The notes beneath the pieces are model-generated. The model was not told the DNA's origin, did no database searches, and was given only the letters and a program-made list of their open reading frames with translations. The position numbers were made by a program, and so were the translations under genes. A stretch of 64,000 nucleotides of DNA from Microbispora sp. H11081 (GTDB taxonomy: Bacteria > Actinomycetota > Actinomycetes > Streptosporangiales > Streptosporangiaceae): contig NZ_JABBWV010000001.1 of NCBI RefSeq assembly GCF_012999535.1, positions 992,001 to 1,056,000 on the forward strand. Direction: 5' to 3'. This document shows, in pieces, positions 49,368-59,099 of the stretch. Position 1 is the first letter of the stretch; the number at the start of each line of letters is the position of its first letter.

Positions 49368-51512
49368 TCAGTTGAAGGCGGGCCTGCGGAGGTCCACGGC
49401 GAGCGTCGACTCGACGTGGGCGGCCACGGCCAGCAGTTCCATGTCGGTGCCAAGCGGGGACGACAGTTGGAGTCCGATCGGGAGGCCGTCGGAGCTCCAG
49501 CCGCAGGGCAGCACCAGCGCCGGGGCTCCGGTGAGGTTGTGGATGCCGGTGAACAGACCCTCCGCGGCCCCCTCCGGCGTGTCCACGGGAGGCGTCGTGA
49601 CGGGCGCGACGAAGGGCGCGGCGGGGGTCAGCAGGACGTCGATCCCCGCGTAGACCTCGGTCGCGGCGGGCAGCAGCCGCTCCCGTACGGCGAGGGCCTT
49701 CCGGTAGTCGGCCTCGCTCACGCCGGAGCCGGAGCTCAGCAGCCGCAGGGTCTCCGGGCCGTAGTGGCCGGGATCCGCGCTCACCCGCTCCCCGTGCACC
49801 TGCCACGCCTCGTACAGCAGGATGTGGGGGAAGGCCGCGTCGAGTTCGTCGAAGACGGAGCCGTCCACCTCGACGACGGAGTCGCCGGCGTCGCGGAGGA
49901 TGTCCAGCGCCGCCCTGACCGCGGCGGCCACGTCCGGCTGGACCTCGGCGCGCTCAAGCAGGCCGGGGAGCACTCCCACCCGGATGCCGGCACGGGCTCG
50001 CGTCACGGGACGGCCGCCGGTGAGAGCCGAGAAGACCGTGGTCGTGGTCGCGACGTCGCGGGCGAGCAGCCCCACGTGGTCGAGTGTGGGGGCGAGCGCC
50101 TCGACGCCGTCGACCGGCAGCGCGCCGTAGCTGGGCTTGAACCCGACCGTTGCGCAGTAGTGGGCCGGGATCCTGATGGAGCCGCCCGTGTCGGTGCCCA
50201 GCGCCGCCGGGCATACCCCGGCGCCGACCAGGGCGGCCGATCCGCCGCTGGAGCCGCCGGCCGTTCGCGCGGGGTTGTAGGGGTTCATCGCCTCCCGCAC
50301 CTCGGGGTGGACCGCGCCGGCCGCGTACTCCAGCAGCGAGGCCGCCGCGAAGACGTCCGCGCCGGCCGCGCGCAGCGCCTGGACGACCGGGGCGTCGGCG
50401 GCGGCAGGCTCGGCGCGCATCGAGGAGGGATTGCCGTTGCCACGCGGGTGTCCGGCGATGTCGATCATGTCCTTGACGGCGACGGGAACGCCGTGCAGGG
50501 GTCCCTCCGGGGCGCGCAGCGGCGCGGGGAACAGCGTGACCACGGCGTCGAGCGGCCGGCCGAGCCGTTCTGCTCGTTCGTACGCCGCGAGCAGCCGCAG
50601 GTTCGCGACCTCGCAGGTGCGCTCGCCCCGCTCGATCGCCTTGATCAGCTGGCCGGTGTGGGTGGTCAGCGGCCCTGAGAGGTCGTGCAGCAGGTCGTCG
50701 ACCTCGGTCTTGCGCCTGCGGACCATCAGGTCGCGGTAGATGCCGCTGTGGGACTTGGCGCTGTTGCGGTTGAACGTGACGAGCCGGTCGAGCGAGCCTT
50801 CGAGGTCGCCGGGGTCGAAGCCGTCGAACCCCTCGGGCTTCACCGGCGCCTGCGCGAGCACCTCCCTGGCGATGCCGAGCATGAGCGGCCGCCACTCGGG
50901 CGCCTCCAGGGAGTCGGCGATGGACAGGTCGGAGACCGCGCCCGCGTAGAGCATCGCACCGTAGGCCTCCTTGCCCCAGAGGAAGCCCATGATGTTGCCG
51001 GTGGCCTCGGCGTAGGGCAGGGCCTCGACGAGCTCGCGGACCCGCGGTGTGATCTCGCCGCCGGCCGGCTCGCCGACCCGGAAGGTGCCGATGTTGCCCT
51101 GCATGATCCGGCCAGGGCCCAGTACGTCCGCCCCGAAGTTCACGAAGCTCACGAGGAGCCGGTGGGCGCCGACGACGGCGGAGAGCCGGTCGGCGGTCAG
51201 GCCGTTCTGGAAGCTGACCAGGTATCCGTCGGGAGCGAGCCTGTCGCGCACGAGTTCCGCGGCCTGGTCGGTGTGATGGCTTTTGACCGCGATCGCGACA
51301 CGGCTCAGGCGCTCCGGCAGGCCGTCGGGGGTGACCGCCCGCGCCCTCACCGTGAAGTTCTCGACCGGCCCCTCGATGGACAGGCCGTCGCGATTGATGG
51401 CCTCGACGTGCGCGGGGTCGGCGTCGCACAGGAGCACGTCGTGGCCCGCGCGGATCATGTGCGCACCGATCGTGCCGCCGATCGCGCCCGCGCCGATGAT
51501 CGTCAGTTGCAT
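49368..51512 (-). CDS. Fusion of a ketopantoate reductase-like dehydrogenase and an amidase-signature hydrolase
   Basis: 714 residues. The N-terminal half (1 to about 325) is of the ApbA/PanE family: GAGAIGGTIGAHMIRAGHDV for NADP(H), AVKSHHTD, SFQNGL, and the substrate Lys in WGKEAYGAMLYA, ending in the helical domain with NRNSAKSHSG. The C-terminal half (about 335-714) is of the amidase-signature family: Lys in VAVKDMIDIAG, cis-Ser in GGSSGGSAAL, nucleophile Ser in DTGGSIRIPA, so the Ser-Ser-Lys triad is complete. It is one uninterrupted frame. These families are normally separate proteins, and I know of no standard enzyme with this order. A role in releasing an amide and then reducing a 2-keto acid (or oxidising a hydroxy acid) is inferred. 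It diverges from the peptide importer operon. Confidence 0.88.
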   Translation of the reverse strand: MQLTIIGAGAIGGTIGAHMIRAGHDVLLCDADPAHVEAINRDGLSIEGPVENFTVRARAVTPDGLPERLSRVAIAVKSHHTDQAAELVRDRLAPDGYLVSFQNGLTADRLSAVVGAHRLLVSFVNFGADVLGPGRIMQGNIGTFRVGEPAGGEITPRVRELVEALPYAEATGNIMGFLWGKEAYGAMLYAGAVSDLSIADSLEAPEWRPLMLGIAREVLAQAPVKPEGFDGFDPGDLEGSLDRLVTFNRNSAKSHSGIYRDLMVRRRKTEVDDLLHDLSGPLTTHTGQLIKAIERGERTCEVANLRLLAAYERAERLGRPLDAVVTLFPAPLRAPEGPLHGVPVAVKDMIDIAGHPRGNGNPSSMRAEPAAADAPVVQALRAAGADVFAAASLLEYAAGAVHPEVREAMNPYNPARTAGGSSGGSAALVGAGVCPAALGTDTGGSIRIPAHYCATVGFKPSYGALPVDGVEALAPTLDHVGLLARDVATTTTVFSALTGGRPVTRARAGIRVGVLPGLLERAEVQPDVAAAVRAALDILRDAGDSVVEVDGSVFDELDAAFPHILLYEAWQVHGERVSADPGHYGPETLRLLSSGSGVSEADYRKALAVRERLLPAATEVYAGIDVLLTPAAPFVAPVTTPPVDTPEGAAEGLFTGIHNLTGAPALVLPCGWSSDGLPIGLQLSSPLGTDMELLAVAAHVESTLAVDLRRPAFN

Positions 51513-51791
51513 GAGAAGCCGCCTGGTTTGGGAGTGATTGGGGGGCTTTGCCGTTGGACACTACCTGAACCGATATGAATGCTCTAGTCTGCATCTGCTG
51601 GTGAAGTCGGGACGGCGACCTTACGTATGACAGCTGATCGACGCGTAACCTTTACGAAACGTCGTGATGCTCCAATACTTCGTTGCGGGCCGGTCTGATC
51701 CTCCGTCGGACCCCTGGAGGCCGTTGCCGAGGCCCCTTTTTCGTCCATAGAGACCCCTGCGCACCACCGCGAAATCTCGTGAAGGATAGGC
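51513..51791. promoter_or_regulatory. Divergent intergenic region between the fusion gene and the importer operon
   Basis: No gene is seen in these 279 bases. Bases 51550-51600 and 51620-51680 are AT-richer (ccgatatgaatgctctag, cgtaacctttacgaaacg) and likely carry both promoters. An aagga ribosome site lies before the ATG at 51792. I cannot assign boxes reliably. Confidence 0.5.
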
Positions 51792-53441
51792 ATGTCTGAC
51801 CACAGCACTGACGCATCGACCCCATCGGCCTCACAGGTCTCCGCCGGCCTCAGGGTCCCCGACATCAGCCGGCGCCGGATGCTCCAACTCGGCGCGCTCG
51901 GCATCGGGGCGTTCGCGTCCGCGCCGCTGCTGGCAGCCTGCGGATCGTCATCCGACACCTCCACCGGCACCTCGTCCGGCGCGTCGTCCGGCGCCGCCAA
52001 GAAGGGGGGAGATCTGGTCCTCGTCCGTGACCACGACGCGGTGAACATGGACAAGACGATGGTGTTCAGCAACGCCTCGATCTGGACCTACGCGCAGATC
52101 TACGAGCCGCTGGTGGCCATGACGGAGGACGGCTTGGGGGTGAGGCCCTGGCTCGCGGAGAGCTACGAGATGTCGCCCGACAACCAGTCGTGCACGCTGA
52201 AGCTCAGGAAGGGCGTGAAGTTCCACAACGGCCAGCCGATGACCTCGGCCGACGTGAAGTTCTCCATCGACGAGTCGAGCAAGACCAAGGGCGGCTGGGA
52301 GTTCATCAACTCCGCCATCAAGGAGGTGACCACGCCGGACGACTACACCGTCGTCGTGACCACCAAGTATCCGTGGGCGCCGTTGCTGGCCGACCTGAGC
52401 TGCCCGAACAACGGGATCATCCCCAAGGACTACGCGGGCAAGACCAAGGACGAGTTCTACGCCGCCCCGATCGGGACCGGCCCGTTCGTGTGGGGCACCT
52501 GGCAGAAGGGCAGCGCCCTCACGCTGAAGAAGAACCCGTCGTACTGGCAGTCGGGCAAGCCGTACCTGGACTCGGTCACCTGGAAGGTGGTCGCGGACAG
52601 CAACGCCCGCGCGATCCAGTTGCAGGGCGGGCAGGCGCACATCAACGAGAGCCCGCCGTTCTCCAGCCTGGCGCAGCTCAAGAACACGCCGAACGTGAAG
52701 GTCGACCTGTTCCCGTCCACCAGGACGGACTACATCATGATGAACCAGCACAAGAAGCCGTACGACGACGTGCACGTGCGCCGCGCCATCTCCTATGCCA
52801 TCGACCGGGAGGCGCTGGTCAAGACCATCCTGTTCGGCAACGGCACCCCGGCGAACTCGTTCCTGATGCCGTCCACGCCGTTCTACGACAAGAACTGCCC
52901 CGGCATCCAGTACGACATGAACAAGGCCCGGGAGGAGCTGCGGCAGTCGAGCGTGCCGAACGGCTTCACCACCACGTGGCTCGCCATGTCGGGCGACGCG
53001 GTGGACGCGGCGATCGCGCAGGTCCTGCAGGCGTCGCTGAAGGAGCTCGGCATCACGCTGAACATCCAGAACGTGGACCCGAGCGCGCAGCACGACATGA
53101 CCGGCAAGCTGGACTACGAGATCGCGCACTCGTACTGGACGATGGACCTGGCCGACCCCGACGAGCTGGCGCAGTTCGCGCTCGATCCCACTTCCGGCGG
53201 GCACTCCTTCGACACCGGCTTCGACGACCCGTCGATCATCGATCTGGTCCACCAGGCGCAGAAGGAGTTCGACAAGACCAAGCGCCAGGCCCTGTACAGC
53301 GAGATCCAGGCCAAGGCCGCCGAGTCCGCGTTCCTCGCGTTCCTGTTCTACACGCCCTTCCCGTACGCGACGGCGAGCACCGTGAAGGGCTTCAAGGTCC
53401 TGCCGACCGGGTCCTACCACATGGAAGACGTCTCGCTCTGA
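51792..53441 (+). CDS. ABC importer substrate-binding lipoprotein (dipeptide/oligopeptide type), Tat-like signal
   Basis: 549 residues. SRRRMLQLGALGIGAF (about 25-40) is a twin-arginine signal, ending in the lipobox LLAAC (Cys about 52); a Ser/Gly/Thr linker follows. Family 5 features: YEPLVAMTEDGLGVRPWLAE, LRKGVKFHNGQPMTSADVKF, GTGPFVWG, VHVRRAISYAIDREALV. Tat export suggests folding or cofactor binding before secretion. It is the first gene of a nine-gene operon and should define what is imported; downstream enzymes suggest peptides with isoaspartyl or D-residues. Confidence 0.93.
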   Translation: MSDHSTDASTPSASQVSAGLRVPDISRRRMLQLGALGIGAFASAPLLAACGSSSDTSTGTSSGASSGAAKKGGDLVLVRDHDAVNMDKTMVFSNASIWTYAQIYEPLVAMTEDGLGVRPWLAESYEMSPDNQSCTLKLRKGVKFHNGQPMTSADVKFSIDESSKTKGGWEFINSAIKEVTTPDDYTVVVTTKYPWAPLLADLSCPNNGIIPKDYAGKTKDEFYAAPIGTGPFVWGTWQKGSALTLKKNPSYWQSGKPYLDSVTWKVVADSNARAIQLQGGQAHINESPPFSSLAQLKNTPNVKVDLFPSTRTDYIMMNQHKKPYDDVHVRRAISYAIDREALVKTILFGNGTPANSFLMPSTPFYDKNCPGIQYDMNKAREELRQSSVPNGFTTTWLAMSGDAVDAAIAQVLQASLKELGITLNIQNVDPSAQHDMTGKLDYEIAHSYWTMDLADPDELAQFALDPTSGGHSFDTGFDDPSIIDLVHQAQKEFDKTKRQALYSEIQAKAAESAFLAFLFYTPFPYATASTVKGFKVLPTGSYHMEDVSL

Positions 53442-53482
53442 GCAGGGCCGATGCGGACTGAGAACTTGGAGCGAGAGCAACG

Positions 53483-54424
53483 ATGCGATATCTCGTCTAC
53501 GTCCTGAAACGGGTGGTGTCGCTGATCCCGGTGCTGCTCGGGATCTCGTTCATCGTCTTCTTCCTGATCCGGCTGATCCCGGGAGACCCGGCGGCGACCC
53601 TGCTCGGCGTGCACGCCACCCCGGAGGCGATCAAGGAACTGCGCGACCAGATGGGGCTCGAGAAGCCGCTGCTGAGCCAGTATCTGACGTTCCTCGGCCA
53701 CCTGCTGCAGGGCAACCTCGGATACTCCTACGTGTACAGCAGTTCGGTCCTGGAACTGATCACGACCAGCCTGCCGGTGACGATCTGGCTGCTGGTCTCG
53801 GGCACCTTCTTCACGCTGCTGATCGCCGTACCGCTGGCCGTCCTGGCCGCGGCGCGGCGCAACGGGGTCGCCGACAACATCATCCGGGCGGTGCCGGTCG
53901 TGGGCCTGGGCTTGCCGGCGTTCCTGCTGGGCATCGTGCTCATCCTGGTCTTCGGGCTGAAACTGGGCTGGTTCCCGGTCGGGGGGTACGGCCTCAGCCT
54001 GGCCGAGCACCTGCGCGGCATCGTGCTGCCGGGCGTCACGGTCGCGCTGACACTCGCGCCGATCGTGATCCGCAGCCTACGCGCCAGCATGATCGAGGTG
54101 CTGAGCAGCGACTACATCGTGACGGCGCACAGCAAGGGGATCAGCACCGCGCGGGTGGTGCTCGGACACGCCCTGCGCAACGCCGCCGTGTCGTCCGTCA
54201 CCGTCCTGGGCGTCAACATCGCCTATCTCACGGGATCGACGCTGGTGGTCGAACGGGTCTTCTCGCTCCCCGGCATCGGACAGCAGATGATCAATTCGAT
54301 TTTCGGAAGGGACTTCCCCACCGTGCAGGGAATCACTCTGGTCTTCGCGATCATGGTCGTCGTCGTGAACCTGTTGACCGACGTGGCGCACTCCGCCCTC
54401 GATCCCCGGGTCCAGCTCACATGA
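53483..54424 (+). CDS. ABC importer permease (DppB type)
   Basis: 313 residues; ATG after ggagcgagag, 41 bases after the lipoprotein gene. Helix 1 (about 9-30) ends in FFLIRLIPGDPAATLLG, the family signature. The EAA loop (TAHSKGISTARVVLGHALRN) is near 215-235. Six membrane segments. Its stop overlaps the next start (ATGA). Confidence 0.95.
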   Translation: MRYLVYVLKRVVSLIPVLLGISFIVFFLIRLIPGDPAATLLGVHATPEAIKELRDQMGLEKPLLSQYLTFLGHLLQGNLGYSYVYSSSVLELITTSLPVTIWLLVSGTFFTLLIAVPLAVLAAARRNGVADNIIRAVPVVGLGLPAFLLGIVLILVFGLKLGWFPVGGYGLSLAEHLRGIVLPGVTVALTLAPIVIRSLRASMIEVLSSDYIVTAHSKGISTARVVLGHALRNAAVSSVTVLGVNIAYLTGSTLVVERVFSLPGIGQQMINSIFGRDFPTVQGITLVFAIMVVVVNLLTDVAHSALDPRVQLT

Positions 54425-55284
54425 GCGCGATTGCCACCGCGGCCCCCGCCGTGCCGGCGGGTTCCGGCCGCCGCCGCCGGCGCGGACGGTGGAACGCGCC
54501 GCTCGTCGCCGGGCTGATCCTGTTCGGCCTGATCGTCGCCCTCGCGCTCTGCGCGCCCCTGCTGACGAGCCAGGACCCGATCAAGCAGAACCTCCAGGAC
54601 GCCTTCCTCGACCCCGGCGCGAAGGGCCACCTGCTCGGCACCGACGCGCTCGGGCGCGACGTGCTGGCCCGGCTGCTCTACGGAGCCCGGGTCGACCTGC
54701 GGGTCGGCGTGGTGGCGGTCATCTCGCCGCTGATCATCGGCAGCCTGGTCGGGCTGGTCGCGGGCTGGTTCGGCGGATGGGTGGACGCCGTCATCGGCCG
54801 GATCGTGGACATGGTGATCGCGTTCCCGTTCCTGGTCCTGGTCATCGCGCTGGTCTTCGCGATGGGGCCGGGGACGACCAGCATCTACGTCGCGGTCACC
54901 CTGGTCGGGTGGGTGGCGTACTGCCGCATCGTCCGCGGTCAGGTCCTGGTCGCCAAGGAGCAGGAGTACGCCATGGCGGCGCGGGCCAGCGGCCTGCCGA
55001 CGTGGCGGATCCTGCTCCGGCACCTGCTGCCGAACGTCGTCCTGCAGGCGGTCATCTTCTCGATGAGCGACATCGTGCTCACCCTGCTGGCGATCGTGAC
55101 CCTCGGCTTCCTCGGCCTCGGCGTGCCGCCGCCGACCCCCGACTGGGGAACCATGATCCAGGAAGGCCAGCAGTTCATCTTGACCAAGTGGTACATGGCC
55201 ACGATCCCCGGCCTGGCCGTCGTCATAACGGGACTCGCGCTGGCGCTGATCGCGGACGGCATCGTGGAGAAGGCGAACCAATGA
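54421..55284 (+). CDS. ABC importer permease (DppC type)
   Basis: 287 residues. The N-terminal basic stretch (GSGRRRRRGRW) is followed by helix 1, then HLLGTDALGRDVLARLLYG (about 64-82), the DppC hallmark. The EAA loop (YAMAARASGLPTWRILLRH, then LLPN) is near 181-202. It pairs with the permease encoded upstream; both ends overlap neighbours by 4 bases. Confidence 0.95.
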   Translation: MSAIATAAPAVPAGSGRRRRRGRWNAPLVAGLILFGLIVALALCAPLLTSQDPIKQNLQDAFLDPGAKGHLLGTDALGRDVLARLLYGARVDLRVGVVAVISPLIIGSLVGLVAGWFGGWVDAVIGRIVDMVIAFPFLVLVIALVFAMGPGTTSIYVAVTLVGWVAYCRIVRGQVLVAKEQEYAMAARASGLPTWRILLRHLLPNVVLQAVIFSMSDIVLTLLAIVTLGFLGLGVPPPTPDWGTMIQEGQQFILTKWYMATIPGLAVVITGLALALIADGIVEKANQ

Positions 55285-56297
55285 CCCCTCCGCTGCTCGA
55301 GGTGCACGACCTGCACGTCGACATCCCCATGCCGCACGCGCGGCTGCACGCGGTCCGCGGCGTGTCCCTCACGGTGGGCGCGGCCGAGTCGGTGGGGCTG
55401 GTCGGCGAGTCGGGCTCGGGCAAGAGCCTCACCCTGCGCGCCCTGCTCGGACTGCTGCCCCGCCCGGCGCGGATCGTCTCGGGCACCATCCTCATCGACG
55501 GCGAGGACGTCACCGGGCTGCCGGCCAAGCGGCTGCGGCGCCGGCTGGCCGACACGATGAGCATGATCTTCCAGGACTCGCTGACGGCGCTGAACCCGGT
55601 CATGCGGGTGGGCGACCAGATCGCCGAGGCGCCGCTGCGCAGGCTCGGCAAGTCGCGCGGCGAGGCCAGGGCGATCGCCGTCGACCTCATGAGAGAGGTC
55701 GGGATAGCCGATCCCGAGCGCCGGTACGAGCTGTATCCGCACCAGTTGTCCGGCGGGATGCGCCAGCGTGTCTGCATCGCGATCGCGCTGTCCACCAAGC
55801 CCAGGCTCATCCTCGCCGACGAGCCGACCACGGCCCTGGACGTGACGATCCAGGCCCAGGTCCTCGGTGTCCTGCGGCAGCTCAAGCAGGAGGAGCACGT
55901 CGGCCTGCTGCTGGTCAGCCACGACCTGGCCGTGGTCAGCCAGACCTGCTCGCGGCTGTACGTCATGTACGCAGGCAAGGTCGTCGAGTCCGGCGACCTG
56001 GTCGACCTGGTGAGCGAGCCCCGGCATCCGTACACCTTCTCGCTGCTCCGGTCGGTGCCCGACCCGGACCGGCGCGTGGCCCGGCTGCTGACCATCCACG
56101 GCCGGCCGCCCGACCTCACCCAGCCGCTGACCGGCTGCTCCTTCGCCCCCCGATGCCCGTTCGCCGAGGAGGCCTGCCGAGAGGGGGAGCCGGAACTGGT
56201 GCCGGCCGGAACGGGGAGACGGAGCGCCTGCCGGCGCGTGGACACGGCGGAGCGGTGGAGTGCGATGGCCGAGGAAGAAGCGGGGAGCGCGCGGTGA
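55281..56297 (+). CDS. ABC importer ATPase (DppD type)
   Basis: 338 residues. Walker A GESGSGKS (about 42-49), signature LSGGMRQRV, Walker B LILADEPTTALD, switch His in LLVSHDLAVV. The C-terminal domain has the oligopeptide-transporter Cys cluster (GCSFAPRCPFAEEAC) that binds an Fe-S centre in some family members. It works with the DppF-type ATPase encoded next. Confidence 0.95.
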   Translation: MTPPLLEVHDLHVDIPMPHARLHAVRGVSLTVGAAESVGLVGESGSGKSLTLRALLGLLPRPARIVSGTILIDGEDVTGLPAKRLRRRLADTMSMIFQDSLTALNPVMRVGDQIAEAPLRRLGKSRGEARAIAVDLMREVGIADPERRYELYPHQLSGGMRQRVCIAIALSTKPRLILADEPTTALDVTIQAQVLGVLRQLKQEEHVGLLLVSHDLAVVSQTCSRLYVMYAGKVVESGDLVDLVSEPRHPYTFSLLRSVPDPDRRVARLLTIHGRPPDLTQPLTGCSFAPRCPFAEEACREGEPELVPAGTGRRSACRRVDTAERWSAMAEEEAGSAR

Positions 56298-57331
56298 CGG
56301 CGGCTGACGAGATTCTCTCGATCGAGGGCCTGGCCAGGCACTTCAGCCCTCCCGTGTCGGTGACCGACCGGCTCTTCGGGAAGAGGCCGGTGGTGAACCG
56401 CGCCGTCGACGGCGTGGACCTCGTGCTGCGCAAGGGGGAGACGCTGGGCCTCGTCGGCGAGTCGGGCTGCGGCAAGTCGACCCTCGCGCGCACCATCGTC
56501 GGCCTCTACCGCCCCACGGCGGGCACGATCACCTACGAGGGCGAGGTCCTGCCGGAGAGACGCACCCGGGCACAGCAGCGCGCGATCCAGATGGTCTTCC
56601 AGGACCCCTACAGCTCGCTGAACCCGCGGATGACGGTCGGGCAGATGCTCTCGGAGCTGCTCCGGTTCCACAAGCTGGTCCCGCGCAACAAGGTGGACGC
56701 GCGCAACCGCGAGCTGATGCACCTGGTCGGCCTGCCGGAAAGCGCCCTGGGCCAGCGGCCGCGGCAGTTCTCGGGCGGCCAGCGGCAGCGCGTCGGCATC
56801 GCGCGGGCGCTGGCGCTGGAGCCGGCCGTGCTGGTGGCGGACGAACCGGTGTCCGCTCTCGACGTGTCGGTCCAGGCCACCATCATCAACCTGCTGGCCG
56901 ACCTCAAGGAGACGCTCCACCTGTCGGTCATCTTCGTCTCGCACAACATGGCGGTCGTGCGGCAGATCTGCGAACGCACCGCCGTGATGTACCGGGGCCG
57001 CATCGTCGAGACCGGGGCCACTCCCACACTGTTCGACGACCCGGCGCATCCGTACACCAGGCTGCTCATCGGCTCGGTCCCCCGCCTGGTCGGCGCGCGG
57101 GGCCCGGTGGAGGCGGAGGCGGAGCGGACCGGCGACCTCGGTCCCGTGCGGGAGGAGGTCGCGCGGTCCGCGGCGCGCGACGGGACCCACCCCTGCCGTT
57201 TCGCGGACCGGTGCCCGTCCGTCGTCGCCGCGTGCGCCGCCGAGCCGCCGCTGCTCGCCGATCCCCGCGACGCACACAGGCACGCCGCCTGCGTGCACAT
57301 TTCCCACCACCCTGAAGGAGTGATCGCGTGA
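56294..57331 (+). CDS. ABC importer ATPase (DppF type)
   Basis: 345 residues from GTG 56294, overlapping the previous stop (GTGA). Walker A GESGCGKS, signature FSGGQRQRV, Walker B VLVADEPVSALD, SHNMAVV switch. The C-terminus carries the CRFADRCP-type Cys motif. It completes the five-gene importer. Confidence 0.95.
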   Translation: MTAADEILSIEGLARHFSPPVSVTDRLFGKRPVVNRAVDGVDLVLRKGETLGLVGESGCGKSTLARTIVGLYRPTAGTITYEGEVLPERRTRAQQRAIQMVFQDPYSSLNPRMTVGQMLSELLRFHKLVPRNKVDARNRELMHLVGLPESALGQRPRQFSGGQRQRVGIARALALEPAVLVADEPVSALDVSVQATIINLLADLKETLHLSVIFVSHNMAVVRQICERTAVMYRGRIVETGATPTLFDDPAHPYTRLLIGSVPRLVGARGPVEAEAERTGDLGPVREEVARSAARDGTHPCRFADRCPSVVAACAAEPPLLADPRDAHRHAACVHISHHPEGVIA

Positions 57332-58278
57332 GCGGTCCGATCGTCATCGGCAGCGAGCGGAGCGAGGCCGGCCTGCCCGCCGCCATGGAGACGCTCGCCC
57401 GCGGCGGCTCCGCCCTGGACGCGGTCGAGGCCGGTCTGCGCAGGTGCGAGGACAACCTGGACGACCACTACGTGGGTACGGGCGGGCTGCCGAACGCCCA
57501 GGGTGTGGTGGAGCTCGACGCGTCGTTGATGGTCGGCTCGACGAGGGCCTTCGGCGCGGTCGGCGCGGTGAAGGGATTCCCCAACCCCGTCTCCATCGCC
57601 CGGGCCGTCCTGGAGCGGCTGCCCCAGCACAGCCTCCTCGTCGGCGAGGGCGCCGAGCTGTTCGCCGAGGAGAACGGGTTCGCCCGCGCGGATCTGCTGA
57701 CCGAGGAGTCCAAGAAGCTGTTCCTGTCGGCACTCCAGCCCTCGGACGAGTCCGTCGAAGGCGAGCGGACCGCGGCGCAGGCCGGCGACGAGCTGTACCG
57801 CAGGACCGCGCTCGAACTCGTCGGCCGCTTCGCCCCGCACGACGGGCCCTGGGGGACCATCAACATCATCGCCCTCGACGCCTCCGGTGAGCTGGTCGTG
57901 GGCGTGTCCACCAGCGGCTACCCCTGGAAGTATCCGGGGCGCATCGGGGACTCCGCCGTTCCCGGCGCGGGAAACTACGCCGACGCGCGGTACGGAGGCG
58001 CCGCCTGCACGGGCCGGGGAGAGCTGAGCATGCGGGTCCTCGGCGCCCGGGGCATCGTCGCGGACATCGCGCGCGGGCTCGATCCCTCGGCGGCGTGCCT
58101 GGCGATGCTCGCCGACGCGGCCACCCTGCCCGACGAGTTCCGCGCCGAGCTGCGCTGTCTCGCCCTCACGCCGGACGGCCGGCACGGCGCGGCGGCGGGA
58201 CAGGCCGGCTCGTACTACGCGGTGATGACCGAGAGCTCGACCGGACCGGAGTCCCACCCGAGGAGCGTGCTGTCGTGA
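57328..58278 (+). CDS. Ntn-hydrolase of the asparaginase 2/isoaspartyl peptidase/aspartylglucosaminidase family
   Basis: 316 residues from GTG 57328 (4-base overlap). Family members cut themselves before a Thr that becomes the N-terminal nucleophile; here Thr177 in PWGTINIIALD. The residue before the Thr is Gly rather than the common Asp (HDT or HGT forms exist). Downstream substrate-pocket motifs are intact: STSGYPWKYPGRIGDSAVPG, GAGNYAD and the Gly-rich CTGRGE. Known activities are hydrolysis of isoaspartyl dipeptides, asparagine, or the GlcNAc-Asn bond. There is no signal peptide, so it acts in the cytoplasm on imported material. In this operon an isoaspartyl (or beta-methyl-isoaspartyl) peptide substrate fits best. 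Confidence 0.88.
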   Translation: MSGPIVIGSERSEAGLPAAMETLARGGSALDAVEAGLRRCEDNLDDHYVGTGGLPNAQGVVELDASLMVGSTRAFGAVGAVKGFPNPVSIARAVLERLPQHSLLVGEGAELFAEENGFARADLLTEESKKLFLSALQPSDESVEGERTAAQAGDELYRRTALELVGRFAPHDGPWGTINIIALDASGELVVGVSTSGYPWKYPGRIGDSAVPGAGNYADARYGGAACTGRGELSMRVLGARGIVADIARGLDPSAACLAMLADAATLPDEFRAELRCLALTPDGRHGAAAGQAGSYYAVMTESSTGPESHPRSVLS

Positions 58279-59099
58279 AGATCTTCATCTCCTCCGACAT
58301 GGAGGGGACCGCCGGCGTGGTGGACTGGGACCAGTGCGTCATCGGCGGGTCGCAGTACCCGTACTACACCGAGCTGCTGACGGGGGAGATCAACGCCGCC
58401 ATCGAGGGCGCGATGCGGGCGGGCGCCACGGAGTTCCTGGTGAACGACGCGCACTCGAAGATGGCGACCCTGAAACCGGACGCCCTCGCCGGACGTGCCG
58501 GCTATCTGTCCGGCCGGTACAAGCCGATGTACATGATGCAGGGGCTCGACCCGAGCTTCGACGCGATCTTCCTGGTCTCCTATCACGGATCGATGGGCAG
58601 CAGGGGCTCGGTCCTGTCGCACACCTACTTCCCTTCGGCGTTCGCCGAGGTGCAGATCAACGGCGTCGTCGCCGGTGAGGCGGGCATCAACGCGCTCGTG
58701 GCGGCGGCGTACCAGGTGCCGATCGTGCTGGTCACCGGCGACGCGACGACCGCCGAGGAGACCGAGCGGTTCTGCCCGGGGATCAAGGCCGCGGTCGTGA
58801 AGCGGTCGGTGTCGCGGTTCTCCGCCGAGGCGCTGCACCCGGAGGCCGCGAGGGACCTGATCCGCGAGCGGGCACGCGAGGCCGTCGAGCACCTGCCGGG
58901 CGCGGCGCCGCCGTCCATCGGCCTCCCGGTCACGCTCGGCATGTCCTTCCGCAGCAGCGACTACTGCGAGCTGGCCGCCAGGATCGCCGGAGTCGAGCGG
59001 ACCGGGGACCTGTCGGCGGTCATCGTCGGAGACGACCCGCTGTGGATCTATCAGACGTTCATCACGGTCGTGCTGCTGTGCCGGGGGCTGGTCGAATGA
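58275..59099 (+). CDS. M55-family D-aminopeptidase (DppA-like)
   Basis: 274 residues, the same length as Bacillus DppA. GTG 58275 overlaps the previous stop. Zinc-ligand motifs are present: SDMEGTAGV (Asp8, Glu10), NDAHSKM, VSYHGSMG, and GEAGINALVA (Glu), in the family order. Bacillus DppA removes D-amino acids from the N-terminus of D-Ala-D-Ala-type peptides and also sits in a dipeptide transporter operon. Here it suggests that the imported peptide contains D-residues. Confidence 0.92.
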   Translation: MKIFISSDMEGTAGVVDWDQCVIGGSQYPYYTELLTGEINAAIEGAMRAGATEFLVNDAHSKMATLKPDALAGRAGYLSGRYKPMYMMQGLDPSFDAIFLVSYHGSMGSRGSVLSHTYFPSAFAEVQINGVVAGEAGINALVAAAYQVPIVLVTGDATTAEETERFCPGIKAAVVKRSVSRFSAEALHPEAARDLIRERAREAVEHLPGAAPPSIGLPVTLGMSFRSSDYCELAARIAGVERTGDLSAVIVGDDPLWIYQTFITVVLLCRGLVE

